64,000 nucleotides of DNA from Strongylocentrotus purpuratus (taxonomy: Eukaryota; Echinodermata; Echinoidea; Camarodonta; Strongylocentrotidae): the NCBI RefSeq assembly GCF_000002235.5, contig NW_022145609.1:10581274-10645273 (forward strand), read 5' to 3'. Below, one piece after another: positions 1 to 11,319 of this stretch (position 1 is its first letter; each line of letters starts with the position of its first letter). The position numbers and the translations under genes are program-made. The notes under the pieces are model-generated. The model saw only the letters and a program-made list of their open reading frames with translations. It was not told the origin of the DNA and searched no databases.

Positions 1-116
1 AAATAATAACATACATTATGACCTTGAACTCTGATTAAGAAAGAGACAGAGATCAGAGTTAAACTAGATGGAATTTTGACTGCGCGCAGTCGAAAATGAT
101 GCCTCCGCCATAGAGC

Positions 117-1010
117 AATTTAAACAAGTTTGGAGTTTAAATCTCCAGTGGTTCTTGAGATATCATGATAACAATCTCAATGTATGGAATTTCATAAGTT
201 GACCTCTGTGACCCTTGACCTTTGACCTACGTGCTCCAAAATCTAATCAGATTGTCTTCCTATGGTGATACACACTATCATTAAGTTTGAAGTTTAAATC
301 TCCAGTGGTTCGTTGGTGATACATACTATCATTAAGTTTGAAGTGAAAATTCTCCAGTGGTTCTTGAGATATCGCGATAACGATCTCAATGTATGGAATT
401 TCATAAGTTGACCTCTGTGACCCTTGACCTTTGACCTACGTGCTCCAAAATCTAATCAGATTGTCTTCCTATGCTGATACACACTATCATTAAGTTTGAA
501 GTTTAAATCTCCAGTAGTTCTTGAGATATTATGATAACAATCTCAATGTATGGAATTTCATAAGTTGACCTCTGTGACCCTTGACCTTTGACCTACGTGC
601 TCCAAAATCTAATCAGATCGTCTTCCTATGGTGATACATACTATCCTTAAGTTTGAAGTTTAAATCTCCAGTGGTTCTTGAGAAATCATGATAACAATCT
701 CAATGTATGGAATTTCATAAGTTGACCTCTATGACCCTTGACCTTTGACCTACGTGCTCCAAAATGTAATCAGATTGTTTTCCTATAGTGATACACACTA
801 TCACTAAGTTTGAAGTTTAAATCTCAAATGGTTCTTGAGATATCGCGCTAACAAACTCAATACAAGGAATTTCATAAGTTGACCTCTGTGACCTGTGACC
901 TTTGACCTACGTACTCCAAAATCTAATCAGATCGTCTTCCTATGGTGATAAATACTATTCCCGAGTCTTAAGTTTAAATCTTAAATGGTTCTTGAGATAT
1001 TGTGATAATG
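117..1010 (+). repeat. 157-bp tandem repeat array, about 5.5 copies
   Basis: The phrase GACCTCTGTGACC recurs at 201, 410, 567, 724 and (slightly changed) 881. The last four are spaced exactly 157 bp apart. The first interval is 209 bp because of a 52-bp internal duplication around 300-360. Every unit carries TGACCTTTGACCT (216-228, 425-437, 582-594, 739-751, 896-908), which matches a nuclear-receptor DR1. Units differ by a few substitutions each. Confidence 0.9.
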
Positions 1011-1063
1011 GTCAAACGGGACGGACGTACGGACGTACATGTACGGACGTACGGACGGACAAC
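1011..1063 (+). repeat. GGACGTAC minisatellite
   Basis: Short tandem iterations of GGAC and GGACGTAC surround a palindromic centre, GTACATGTAC. It lies between the 157-bp array and the right terminal hairpin of the same element. Confidence 0.8.
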
Positions 1064-1108
1064 CCGAAAACATGATGCCTCCGGCACCACCTTCGGTGGC
1101 GGAGGCAT

Positions 1109-2497
1109 AAAAAGAAACACCTAAACCATTTCTATGTTCCTTTAACATAATTTAAGATTCATTCTCGCCCGACATACCTCACATTTTAAACTTTCTCTCT
1201 TTTTGGGTGTTATTTTGAAACAACATGTATCTGGTGCCTTCCTTATGCTTTCTAGATCACTTGGCTATGTCATGGATGTTTTTTGCTAAATTGTCTGGCA
1301 AGTGATTATTGATTTAGAACTACATAAAAGGAAATATTAGAGGTAAAACACAACCACACTTAATGGTCTTATTCTCCCTTGTCTGTCTTATCTCAAATAA
1401 ACCATTCCTTTCAATACATTTTAACACAATTATATATTTCCTTTGTCTACTTGGGGTGCAATTATGTCAGAGCACATACCGGTAATGTCATGATGTCACA
1501 TGACTGAGCATAATGTCATTGTATGTCAACTCCTCAACACATTTTAACTAGAATTACCAAGAATTGGATTTGCTGATATTTCTTACACCTAAAGTAATGG
1601 TGCATCCTTTTGTTACTAGTTTACTACATGTGTGTTAAGCCCACCAAAGAAACTTAAGAGCAATAGTATAAGATAAGAAATTATTAGCTTCCAACTAATG
1701 ATAATAATACAAACAAGAATTTTAGTGCATTAAACTTTTTTAGTTAGAACAAAAACTGAATTGGCTTCACATCATAGATAATCTCACTATACTAGATCGA
1801 CATCGATTACTAAAATCCTGAGCCAATTTCACTTTGCTTCTTCCAAGGAAACATGAAATCCCTTGAAATTTAGATTTTCTTAATCATGTGACTATTCAGA
1901 TCCTCAGCAATAAAGATTTTACATGTTTGAATGTTCGTCACAAATGCTATTGAAAATTCTTCCGAAATCGGATTGTAGTTGGATCGTTTCGTGTGCCGTA
2001 GGCTGTAGGTATGCACAATTTATTCGATTTGAAACCATCATGAATGACCAGGAAACTTTCAGAGAATGTGAATCTAAAGAAAATTAAGTGTAAAACTTTT
2101 GAAAAAAGAGAGAATATAATTGAGGTTAAACAGTTCTTGAAACTAGCTGCATAATATACTTAATGGCCTCATTATCAAATTCTTCCTTCTGCATTAGCAG
2201 CATTACAAAAATATGCTTTACTTAAAAACAAGAATTCCATGAATGAAAAGAAACATACAATGGAAGACAAATGACCTATGCTTCATTCCGTATTTCATCT
2301 AAAGATTACTTTGAAGAATTCCGCAAACTATCCTTGCAATTGCATACTGTTAACATTCTTAGCAACTCTGGTTACATATGCAGAGCTCATTACATCCCTA
2401 CCTCTCATCTCTTATTCTCTTGTGTGTTTCGTTTCAAATCGTGACATCTTGTGAGTTTGGACATGGTCATCAAGTGATCGAAGGTGTTCTTGCTATC
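1109..2497. other. AT-rich stretch, no gene or repeat recognised
   Basis: All six frames are stopped frequently. No tRNA boxes, long inverted repeats or tandem repeats were seen. It ends where the long-TIR element begins. Confidence 0.5.
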
Positions 2498-3380
2498 AAA
2501 GTCCAAGTCCACTCCAAAAATAACTTACTTTCAATAGAAGCAGAAAAATCAGACTAACCAATCAAAAAAAGTCTAAGTAAAATCGGATAACTAATAAGAA
2601 AGTTATGAATTTGTAATGACATTACAAACTTTGAAAATCACTAGACAAATTGGCAACTCACTCATGAGTCTGTGGCGTCATGTCCTCACTATCCACTAAT
2701 TATTTTCTTTATATTGATGATATAAATTTCCTATTTTCTTTTCAAGAATCTTATTTCTTCACACCAGCATCCAAGTTAGATTAATAGTAATATCGTCCTT
2801 GTTTTCACGAAGTGACGGTAGTGAGGAAAATCGTAACGCAAAGTGAATGCAATTTTTTTTCACTACCGTCACTTCGTGAAAACAGCGACGATATGTTTTT
2901 GTGTGGATGAACTAATATAGAGTAATGTTGTTTTCCAATTAAATCATGAAAAATGTGAATTTTGATAAACTATTTATATAAAAATCAATAATTATGAATA
3001 TACAATATTCAGAAAATACTGAGTATAAATTCCTCAAAGTTCATGAAAGATTTTGTGAAATGTCATGCACGCCATATGGTACAAATCATATAACCTGGGC
3101 AAAGGCATGGGGAAGTCAAGTTTTGGGTAATAAAAAGGGGAATTAATGGGATTAAACCATATAGAGCAATTGATAAATAGTGAGGACATGACGTTATAAA
3201 CTGATAACCATCTTGGCAATTTGTGTTGTGATTCTCATTGTTCCATAGTTTTACATACTTTTTCAAAAATTCATAACTTTCTTATTAGTTATCTGATTTT
3301 GCTCAAACTTTGTTGATTGGTTTGTCTGATTTTTCTGCTTCTATTGAAAATAAGTTATTTTTCGAGTGGACTTGTCCTTT
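2498..3380. mobile_element. Long-TIR MITE-like element, about 780 bp plus a nested insert
   Basis: About 200 bp at the left (2498-2700) and right (3177-3380) are inverted copies of each other. Shared blocks in the same order include CAAGTCCACTC, TCAATAGAAGCAGAAAAATC, AACTAATAAGAAAGTTATGA and ACGTCATGTCCTCACTAT. The ends read AAAG(T/G)(C/A)CAAGTCC. There is no coding capacity. Arms are roughly 75-80% alike by eye, so this is an old copy. The type, AAAGGACAAGTCCAC-ended elements, is familiar from echinoderm and hemichordate DNA (recollection). The 103-bp MITE at 2791-2893 sits inside. Confidence 0.75.
2791..2893 (+). mobile_element. 103-bp palindromic MITE, copy 1 (subfamily 1)
   Basis: Terminal inverted repeats of about 35 bp run from TATCGTCC through TTTTCACGAAGTGACGGTAG. 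The two halves can fold into one hairpin around a short centre. Flanking TA at both ends fits a TA target duplication of the Tc1/mariner type, although TA could also be part of the TIR. It is nested in the long-TIR element. The reverse complement of the copy at 41418-41520 differs from it at only 2 of 103 positions. Confidence 0.9.
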
Positions 3381-3402
3381 AAAGTCCACTGATTCTAGTG
3401 AT

Positions 3403-3989
3403 GTTCACATGGGACTGTTGTACTTTAAACATTTACATTAGCGAAAGTAGCCTAAGCGAAAACAATGACTTACTATTTCAAGATGATGTAGGTTCACAAA
3501 GGTTCGAAACAGCAAGTGCTTTAAAGCTTATCTGCCGTAGTTTACAGGAGGGATTAAACCGCCCTACAAGGTCACTGGACAGGTGGTTATCTCATCAACT
3601 CAGCTCTCAGTTAACATAAGAAAAAGAGGATCATGGTGGACCAATTATGGTCACCGATTAGGCATTGTTTGTTATATAGAGGGCGCAAGTAGCTACAAGT
3701 AGTGCAGTGGGCCTTTAAGATGTTGACAACAAGCCGAGCAAGTAGTCTTTGTAACTATACAAGCTGGCAAATGCTGAAGTTACCTGAGTCTGCACAGCAG
3801 GTAATTTTGATTAATGACCCTCCGAGGCTTGTAGTTATTGTGCCAACCAAAAGATCGCTTGTGGTTCAAAACTTTTTAAAACTTCAAATTTCAGACCCTC
3901 GAGTGCGTCCACACAGTCCTGAACTACAATATATCCTAAACGTTCAAAACCACAAGCATAACTATACCTTAATGGTCTCTCGTGTGGAC
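3403..3989 (+). mobile_element. Foldback element, family with CACGAGAC ends, copy 1
   Basis: The left end GTTCACATGGGACTGTTGT and right end GTCTCTCGTGTGGAC are inverted. The interior has the same order of motifs as 8145-8506: GATG(T/C)AGGTTC, then an AAGTTTTAAAC-like block, AGCAAGTAGTC, and CAAGCTGGCAAA. Without the 198-bp insert at 3521-3718 it is about 389 bp, matching the other two copies (362 and 397 bp). There is no coding capacity. Confidence 0.7.
3521..3718 (+). mobile_element. TTAA-flanked MITE, copy A, nested
   Basis: TTAA lies at both borders (3521-3524, 3715-3718). The inverted ends resemble AAAGCCCATCTGTACTTG. The core carries ACAGGAGGGATTA, GGTCACTGGACAGGTGG, a CTCAGCTCTCAGTTAAC block and GCAAGTAGCTACAAGTAGT. 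A TTAA target duplication is typical of piggyBac and Kolobok transposons; which one drives this family cannot be told here. It interrupts the foldback element at 3403-3989, so it is younger. Confidence 0.8.
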
Positions 3990-4571
3990 CTTCTTGGGTG
4001 AAAGCCTAGCTCCTGGCATGTCCAGCTATTCTGATTTCAATTCATATTTGCCTGCAGGTGAGGAAATTCTAGATCCATGATGCCTGTCCTAATGATTTGT
4101 AGTTGACGTACTGGTGGGCATCGCCCAACCTGACTCAAAACGATTTGATGATTCTTTGAGATGGAAAGCATCTTGTTTCAATTAGTAAAGATGACTTGGT
4201 CATTGGGGAGAGACTCAATCTCTTCATGGTTCATCTTTCTCAAGTCTCTTTCTCTCTCTAATACTCACTAACTATTCTCTTTTTCATTTTCCTCATTGTC
4301 CATCACTGACTCATCTGATTTGTTTTTCTTCTCCATTCCCAAACTTCTCCAAAATTTTGCAATTAACTTAATCTAAGTGATTATTACTATATTTTTGTTC
4401 TCTCTTCCTTTCTCTTCTCCTTTTTCAACCTCCCTCTGATTTCATATGTTGCTCTATATCTCTCTGTATATACCTCTAAACCAAATAGTTTTAACATTAT
4501 TAACTTCTAAACTGACATCAAGGGGATCTCCTAGCTTACGAACCTCCTCTTTTTTTTTCTTTTCTTTTTTT
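3990..4571. other. No gene; T/C-rich patches
   Basis: 4230-4440 is pyrimidine-rich (short TCTCTC and TTCTTT strings). No inverted ends or conserved frame were seen. Confidence 0.5.
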
Positions 4572-4691
4572 TTTTTATTTCCCCTTCTCATTTCTCTATG
4601 TATCTCATTCTAATTCTATCCCTTTGCGCCTCAGAATAGTTTACTAGATCAATGGCGCATAATAAATGCTGTATTATTATTATTATTATTC
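4572..4691 (+). mobile_element. SINE 3' end with ATT tail
   Basis: The segment ends in GGCGCATAATAAATGCTGTA followed by a TTA/ATT microsatellite, the usual tail of echinoderm-type SINEs. It matches the reverse complement of 59228-59358 over about 95 bp with some four or five differences. No tRNA-like head with A and B boxes is attached, so it is a 5'-truncated copy. Confidence 0.7.
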
Positions 4692-4997
4692 TCACATCTT
4701 TGATTGTATCAAAATGACAAACAATCGTTTGAGATTGAAACGCATATGTATTTGAAAACCTGAACAGAGCTTTTACAATGTCCAGTCAGAGCCATAAGAT
4801 GATATGCATCAAATATATGACATAACAGTTACATAAACACCAAGACTAAATATCACATGGAGATCATCTCTTACATAACCCGTCACAAGACCTAGTAAGT
4901 CACCCTACTCAAGAACCCGTACCATGAAGTCCCTCAAAATGACTCATTTCGCACAAAGCCTGAAAACTTAAACCATGGCCCCTAACTTCTTCACATC

Positions 4998-5312
4998 AGG
5001 CCTGTTTTCATCAGACCAAAGTTGCAAAAGAACCGGCTATTTTAACTAGCCCGATCTCAAATTAGCCAGCTAATTTGCGTCTTCATCTGCCCGCATAATA
5101 CTACATTTGGTTGAGAAAATATCCTGAGAAATCTTTGTCTTGTTTCCAACCTATCCCGCTATTTGGGAAATACCGGGCTAATTTGCGCCTGTCCGAGCTA
5201 CAAGAGTTGAGCGTATCGGTCTGGTGAGAACACAATTTTGAGCTTCGGGAAAATACCCCGAGTCTGAAAATAGTGGGTTATTTTGCAACTTTGGTCTGAT
5301 AAAGTCAGGCCT
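4998..5312. mobile_element. 315-bp foldback element (CCCGCTATTT family), copy 1
   Basis: Ends AGGCCTGTTTTCATCAGACC and its near-perfect complement continue into AAAGTTGCAAAA on both sides. A 3-bp ATC repeat flanks it (4995-4997, 5313-5315). The interior has several forward and inverted copies of CCCGCTATTT/AATAGCGGG and GCTAATTTGCG(T/C)CT(T/G). It is a divergent relative of 33149-33544 and 40802-41189. Confidence 0.75.
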
Positions 5313-5407
5313 ATCTTCTCCTTACTACACCTGTTGGTGAGCTTCCAGGTGATCATGTATAATCTTCTAGGTATGAGGAGATAACGTCCTACTATAATAG
5401 GTCAAAC

Positions 5408-5537
5408 GGGTCAATGCCCAGTTGTCCACTCAGGTCACTTGTCGCCCTGTACAAATTAACTCCCAGCCATTGCCCATTTGTCCATTAGAATGGTCACTTT
5501 TCCACTCCAGCCACTTGTTCCTCTTCACAAATTAAGT
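5408..5537 (+). repeat. Imperfect tandem duplication, about 60-75 bp unit
   Basis: Two consecutive units share, in order, CA(A/T)TGCCCA(G/T)TTGTCCA, GGTCACTT, CACTTGT and CACAAATTAA-like blocks. The second unit is longer by an inserted stretch with its own TCCACTCCAG. Confidence 0.55.
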
Positions 5538-5587
5538 TACAATTGTATTAAAGTGTTAAAACTGATTTATTCAAAGGAGCAGGACTC

Positions 5588-5760
5588 ATGAGGAGGCGCA
5601 ATGGCTCAGTGGTAGAGCAGTGATCTCGTAACCAGGAGGTCCCAGGTTTAAAACCAAGTCAACGCACTTGTGCCTTTGGTAAGGCATTAATCCTTATTAC
5701 CAAGTCCCTCAGAGGTCCCTCTATATGCTTTCTTAGCTGTCAGGTAAAATGGTCATCATC
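5588..5760 (+). mobile_element. tRNA-Thr-derived SINE
   Basis: The head resembles tRNA-Thr(CGU). It has an A-box TGGCTCAGTGGTAGAGC (5602-5618), an anticodon-loop-like CTCGTAA (CGT at 5627-5629) and a B-box-like GGTTTAAAACC (5645-5655). It is followed by CTTTGGTAAGGCATTAATCC and TTATTACC, a core shared with the SINE at 28977-29180 and reminiscent of MIR and Deu-domain cores. The B-box has lost the usual GTTCGA, and acceptor pairing is poor, so this is not a working tRNA. RNA polymerase III would drive an active copy. Confidence 0.8.
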
Positions 5761-8144
5761 TAACATCAAACACTTTGACTGACATACAAAAACTAGGCTA
5801 AATCAAGCTTCAAATTTATATGATATATGGCTACCAACAATGGGACAATTGAAGCAAACAGCAAATGAATGTCTTTGGAAAATAATGAAAAAAAATACTT
5901 TGTCTTGTTTAAAATGTTCAATGAAATTGGGGGGTGTGTGAGAATTACTATTGGTTATACATATAGCATGAAATTATTATATATTTTTTGGGACTCAAAT
6001 TTCTATGTTTTTAAGGTTTTTATGGTAAAGCCTTACATTTGATTCAGTGGATCAATTTCTGATATTCAATGGAATATTCCTCCTCTAAATAACACTGATT
6101 TTGTTCCAAGAAACCTATAAAATTAGCCTACATTTCAATTATGTGCAGGCAATTACTGAACTGCCCTCCTTTCTATACAAGGGTTAAAACTTTACAGCTT
6201 TCTTAAAAAAACATTATGTCAAAAGCTGCCAAATTGTGATGACTTTCACAGACAGTATATTGCACAAAACACACGATACGTTAGAGAGGGGAATACCCAT
6301 AGAAAGTTTGACGACGGAAAATGTTGCAATCTATTGCGGGCTTTGTTTTGAAAACAGGAATGATTTCGTAACCATGATCTATATAAAGTTAATCATTTTA
6401 ACCCCCTGACTGCTGGATTTTCTAATTCCCAATAGGTTTTGATACAGGAACAACTTGAATCCAGGAAGGCAGTGTGTCAACCCAGAATTTTGTCTTTGTT
6501 TTGAGAAGACTTCATTACTTTTCACAGGAAGAGACTTGAGACAATGAGAATATAGACCCTTTATTGGAAACATAATGGTGGTTCAATGACTGTCAAAGAC
6601 CGCAACCTAGGAAGGTTTGATGATAAAAGTCCCTGGTTCTGCTTAAGCTTAATGACAAAAATTGATTTAGCATGATAATCGAGTCTGTCTTGAAGTAAAG
6701 GTCGTGAAGGAAAACTTTGACAGAAAAGATTGAGAAAGGTTCCACAACCTTTCATATTAACATTTCTTTAGCTTGCATGGAACATTCTGGAATGAATTTA
6801 GAAAGAGGGCTCATGGTAGTGATGTGTTGTTAAAATTGTAACTTTGACTTCTTATGATAATCTAAAGAAATTACAATTGATACAAAGATAAATATGCAAT
6901 CCGATAGCATTGAGCAAGTCGTATAAAGAAAATGCAAATTTAACTTGATAATAAAAACATAAAAAGTAAATGCAATTCACAGGTAAGTGATAACATACTG
7001 AGCTTTACCAACTCCTTTTACTCCACAATAGAGCAACAAGTGTTTCTATTTTAGTTCAGATTTTTTAAATGACTAAACCACCCTTGAAACAGAAATGAAA
7101 ACATGTTTGCTTTTGATAAGCATGACATAAACAAATCATATAAAGTACTGTCATGAAAGGAGCCCAGTTTTAATAAATGAACAATTCCTCAAAACAAATA
7201 TTAGCACCTCATGCAAACGTAATAAAAAACTCCCTTTCATTTCCATTCCCATCCTTTTGTATTTCCTTTGATAATTGGGACTAGAACCTGAAATCTAACC
7301 TACGCATGTTCTGTGCAGTGACAATGATTAGTGGTACGGAAAACACTTCAATTATTCTAAACACCCTCAGCAGTATGCCAATTAAGACAAGGAGGTAAAT
7401 TAAAAAAATTGAAGAAAGCAACTGCATTTCCTTATCATTGAACCAACATGTAGAGAAAACTAATTTAATTTAGTGCAACACATTTTACAATTTATAATGA
7501 GAAAGATAAGGTGATGTAGGAGTAATTCCCTACCTCTGGTTAATCTAGCTCAATAGAACCCTAATTTGTATGCAAAATATTTCTTTTCAGGTTGAAGAAG
7601 CTATTATGAATAGCAATGTAGTTGAAAATAAATGAAATGCATCACTAAATTAACAATTAACATCCAACGCTTAGTATATATTTCTTGACATTCCTTAATA
7701 CTTTACTATCTACTGCGGATCTACATTTGACTGGATTGTCACTTTTATTATTTGCAAAGTACAATAATTTACTAAATATTAACAATATGTACAGTAAAAG
7801 AACAAGTGTTTGATAGATTTTACTATGTATCAACTTCACTGCACATCCATTTTTCATGAATGATGACTTTTAATATCATAACTAGTTTTGACCTGAATAT
7901 TCAAAGAGCAAATATTTTTACTATCTGCTTTGATAACATCCCAAAGTTTGGTGTCGAAGACTAACTCATTATCACACCTGTTGATGTGAAATTAAGAGCC
8001 TTGTTGGTTGTTACAGGTCTAATTGTGGTCATTGATGAGTCCTTTGTATATAGAGACCATGCCTTTCATTACTGAGTGATTACAGCTAAGTGTTGATTAT
8101 ACTGATAACCAAGCCAGGGACGTACATCTTCTTCGATTAGCTAT
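5761..8144. other. AT-rich unique stretch, no gene recognised
   Basis: Frames are short on both strands; the longest are 64-66 codons and look random. No inverted ends, SINE boxes or tandem repeats were found. Confidence 0.5.
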
Positions 8145-8506
8145 GTTTGCACGAGACTGTTTGAGTTTTAAATATTAAATTTGCTGAACCTCAAGGTTTC
8201 AAACAACGACGGACTAACAATGACGCAGGTTCGCAAGGGACTGAAAAGAGTGTTTGAAGTTTTAAACTAGCATCCAAGCAAGCAGTCATTATAACTTCAG
8301 GCTGGTAAACCCTCAAAGTTAGTTGTGTCCACCCACTAAATAATTTGGACTGAGGACCCCTTGCTACTCATAGTTTTCACATTCATTTTATTTGCTCATA
8401 ATTTAAAAATTGGAGTAAACTTAAAGTTGCAATACCATCTGTGGTACTAGATTATTTCAATGCTTAAACCACAAGCTTATTTATAAGTTTAAAGACTCGT
8501 GTAGAC
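8145..8506 (+). mobile_element. Foldback element, CACGAGAC family, copy 2
   Basis: The left end is GTTTGCACGAGACTGTTTGA. The right end is ACTCGTGTAGAC, inverted. CTAT flanks both sides (8141-8144 and 8507-8510), a possible 4-bp target duplication. Interior blocks GACGCAGGTTCGCAAGGGAC, GAAGTTTTAAACTAG and CAAGCAGTC match the copies at 3403 and 23330. This copy has no nested insert. Confidence 0.75.
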
Positions 8507-8901
8507 CTATCTATTGTCTATTCACATGTTATAAGTATTCATGTACAGGTAGATGACTTGAATAATTCTATAATGAGATGAGAATTTAGGGATATGAAAC
8601 AAGTACTCATCTGTAACGTCAAAAATTAGGCGTTTCTTTCAAAACTAATTGTATAATGAAATGAGAATAAGCGTGGAGGACATGGAATTCATCTTAAAAT
8701 GGTGTAATTACCTGTACTATCAAAGAAAATTGGTTTTAAAAAATCCACAAAGCAGTAAGTGAGTTAGACATTACAATTAGCATATTATGTAACAGGTTAA
8801 CAAATATTTTGAGATTTAAATTCATGTCTGGCTACTGGAAAATGTTTAAAACTATTTCAACACATGTTTTATTCATAATATACCATTTGTATAATGTCTG
8901 C

Positions 8902-8950
8902 TGATCGAGAGCCAGAAGTGCATTAACTCTGAGTAAAGTGCTTTCACTTT
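8902..8950. repeat. Short hairpin repeat, half copy 1
   Basis: GAGAGCCAGAAGTGCATTAA and CTCT match the left arm of the dispersed hairpin family; the right arm is decayed or lost. Confidence 0.55.
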
Positions 8951-10221
8951 TTGATTTCACCTTTTTGTATTATGTTCTCATTACAACAAAACTTTAACAA
9001 CTTTTTAGAGTCTCACTGCACATATATATGTTATACACATGACGTATCACCCTTTTCTCACATCAACCACACTGTAAAGGTCCATTCGCGAAAGTCTTCA
9101 CTGACTATAAAAACACAATATAAATATGCAAAAAAGGGAAAACTGCATAGCTAGACAAACCGTCCCATTCCCACACCTTTTAGCCAGTATGTTGATAACT
9201 TGATATATCAAAATATAGGCCAATATAAAGTTGACATATAAATGTGCATAATTTGGAACCCCCTTTCACGCTACATACATGTCTATGTAATTTCTCCGAT
9301 ACACACAGACTATAAGGAACACTTAAAAACAAAGAAAGCTTTTCGATAGCTGTAAATTGAAATAAATCTTAGTCATAAGTACCTATCTAAGCGATACAAC
9401 ACCGTGCAGTCTTTAGCCCTAATCTTCAGTCTTTAAACCCAGTGTGTGTCATATTTCTACGGATAAAGTAGAAAGTGTGTCTAAATATAGCGCGCTACTA
9501 CAGCTCATCTCTTGACGAATGCTTTGCAATTTGATAGCCAAAGACAGTTGAGGGCTGTATTATGCGTGAAAGATACTTTTTTTTCTTATTGGAGCAAAAT
9601 AAACACTGGGGCCTGAGTAATAGCTTATTTCTTCAACAGTTTCCTGTAGCTTTGCCGCAAAAATCCCGGGGAAACTATTTTGGGATGGCCTGACAGGTAC
9701 TCAGGTAAGAGTACATGAACATCTATGAACATATGTTGTGTGTGTGGAGGGGGGGGGGGGGTAGTGTGAGCTGAATGTGCTGTTGCTCATCAGGCAAAGA
9801 ACTCACAGAAATAATCAAAAAGGTCTTCAGAAATAGTATTGTACCTAATAAAGAAAGTAAAATTTAAGCATGCAGTATCATGTGTACTGAAATCATCAAA
9901 ACAAGTATTCTTTGGAAAATATCTCAGAAATACTGAAAGAAATGTATTCATAAAATAAGGATATTTTTCATTTTTTATAACATTACTAAGGTCCAAATTG
10001 ACTATTGTATTTTAATAGATATGTTCATGTGCCATGTACCGCAGGTATAATGATAAGAGAGTGTATTTGTTCAAAAATATATAATTATACAATTTAGTTC
10101 CTGAAGAACTATTTATAAAAAGTACAGGGAAAGGAAAAATATTACAGAGAGGCACAGAAAAAACAAAACAAAAATACAAGGGCAAATTATTAAAACGGAC
10201 TAAGAAGAGAGCAAGAAAAGG

Positions 10222-10222
<1 letters not shown>
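8951..10222. other. No gene; contains a G13 run
   Basis: Mostly AT-rich. TGTGTGTGTGGA followed by 13 Gs lies at 9736-9761. Nothing coding or element-like was recognised. Confidence 0.5.

Positions 10223-10262
<40 letters not shown>
10223..10262 (+). repeat. (AG)n microsatellite
   Basis: About 19 uninterrupted AG units just upstream of the coding-like block. Confidence 0.95.
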
Positions 10263-10265
<3 letters not shown>

Positions 10266-10629
10266 CAAAAAGAGGAGGAAGGCAACCTACACTTTTCATT
10301 TTTTCTCAATCTGTCTCAAAAACTAATGAAATTTTCAACTAGAAACAAATCATCTTTCACATACATCACTGGTAAAAAAAAAAGTAAGCTCCAAAACACA
10401 GTAATAAATTCTTCCACTATTCCTTGATCACATCCCAGATTCCTTCTACTTAAGGTTAATTAATAACTTAAGCTATTACGGTAATGGGTGTGGCTGAACA
10501 GTCGCGCTAATGACAACACGGATCATAGGATCGTTATAAACCCCTTCATTAGAGAACTATTTCTTGAGTTGCACCCAGCCTGCTCTGAAAGCCTCAAGAA
10601 CCCATCATTATCAACACGCACCAGCCAAG

Positions 10630-10938
10630 ATGGTGCATGAGCACAACGGAACAAATTCATCCCCGACTTTGACAGAAGATCCCAGCGGAGAGTCTAAGCG
10701 AGTGACGACAAGTTCCAAGTCGTGACATCATCCAGAGAAAGAGATGGAATCTGGAGATATATGCCTGTGACGCATCGGTCACAAAGACGGAGCCTCCACC
10801 GCTGCAGTTTCATCAAGTTTACAAGAGTTGTTGAAGGATGTTTTTCCTGCCGAAGGTTCCTCTTCCGACCCTGCCGACATTGCCGACCTTCTTCAGGGTG
10901 TCTTAGAGATGACTTTTAATCTGATTATTCTACTTTAG
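10630..10938 (+). pseudogene. Coding-like relic, 102 codons with two in-frame TGAs
   Basis: Product not recognised. An ATG in a strong Kozak context (GCCAAGATGG) opens at 10630. The frame is open upstream to 10540, runs 31 codons to TGA (10723), 14 more to a second TGA (10768), then 55 codons to TAG at 10936. The last part reads like real protein, with GHKDGAST, LQELLKDVFPAEGSSS and DPADIADLLQGVLEM. It is rich in D/E/A/L/S and shows GNC-type codons such as GAC ATT GCC GAC. The block is visibly more GC-rich than its flanks. A poly(A) signal and A-run lie 380-400 bp downstream. It is most likely a retrocopy or a decayed exon; a two-UGA selenoprotein or chance is possible. No intron signals are obvious inside. 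Confidence 0.45.
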
Positions 10939-11319
10939 GGTGTGTCTTAGAAGCGCGATCTCGTAAGGAGCCAAGATAAGATCATTAATCTCCTCCAACA
11001 TGTAGCCCTTTTGAATGAGATAATTTAATTATATCTCATGAAGTTCACCCAAACTATATCGGGATAAAGCTTGGGTAAATGGTCATATAGTGATAATGTT
11101 GTTGTGAATGAAGTGTCCTTACAACTGTCCAGAAGTTTAGATTTCACTTTTACAAGACTTAAGATCATCTTCATAAGATTTTGATCTCAATAATCTAATC
11201 CTGTTGTTTAATATGATTTTATATTATACTTCACACTAACTTTAAGCTTAATCATTCATAAAGTAATGTCCTTGGTATAATTTTAACTATATGATAACTG
11301 GTAATGTCAAGACTTTGTG

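Larger units (their letters stand above)
99..1108. mobile_element. Non-autonomous TIR element with satellite core
   Basis: Perfect 12-bp terminal inverted repeats bound the element: ATGCCTCCGCCA at 99-110 and TGGCGGAGGCAT at 1097-1108. The right end is itself a hairpin, because a second ATGCCTCCGGC lies at about 1075. The interior is a 157-bp tandem array followed by a GGACGTAC minisatellite. No transposase reading frame is present, so it would depend on another element. Elements of this build (satellite core plus GGAC repeat plus CCTCCG palindrome) occur in marine invertebrates; that link is from memory, not from a search. Confidence 0.7.

Noticed and set aside
117-1010. Regular repeats suggesting a CRISPR-like array
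   Set aside because: The units are continuous 157-bp satellite repeats without unique spacers, lie inside a TIR element, and the genome is eukaryotic.
5588-5760. A functional tRNA-Thr gene
   Set aside because: The acceptor and T-arm pairing are poor, the B-box is altered, and a SINE core follows directly.
10630-10938. Selenoprotein gene decoding two UGAs
   Set aside because: Both internal stops are TGA, but no SECIS element was evident by eye. A decayed copy is the simpler reading; kept only as an alternative.
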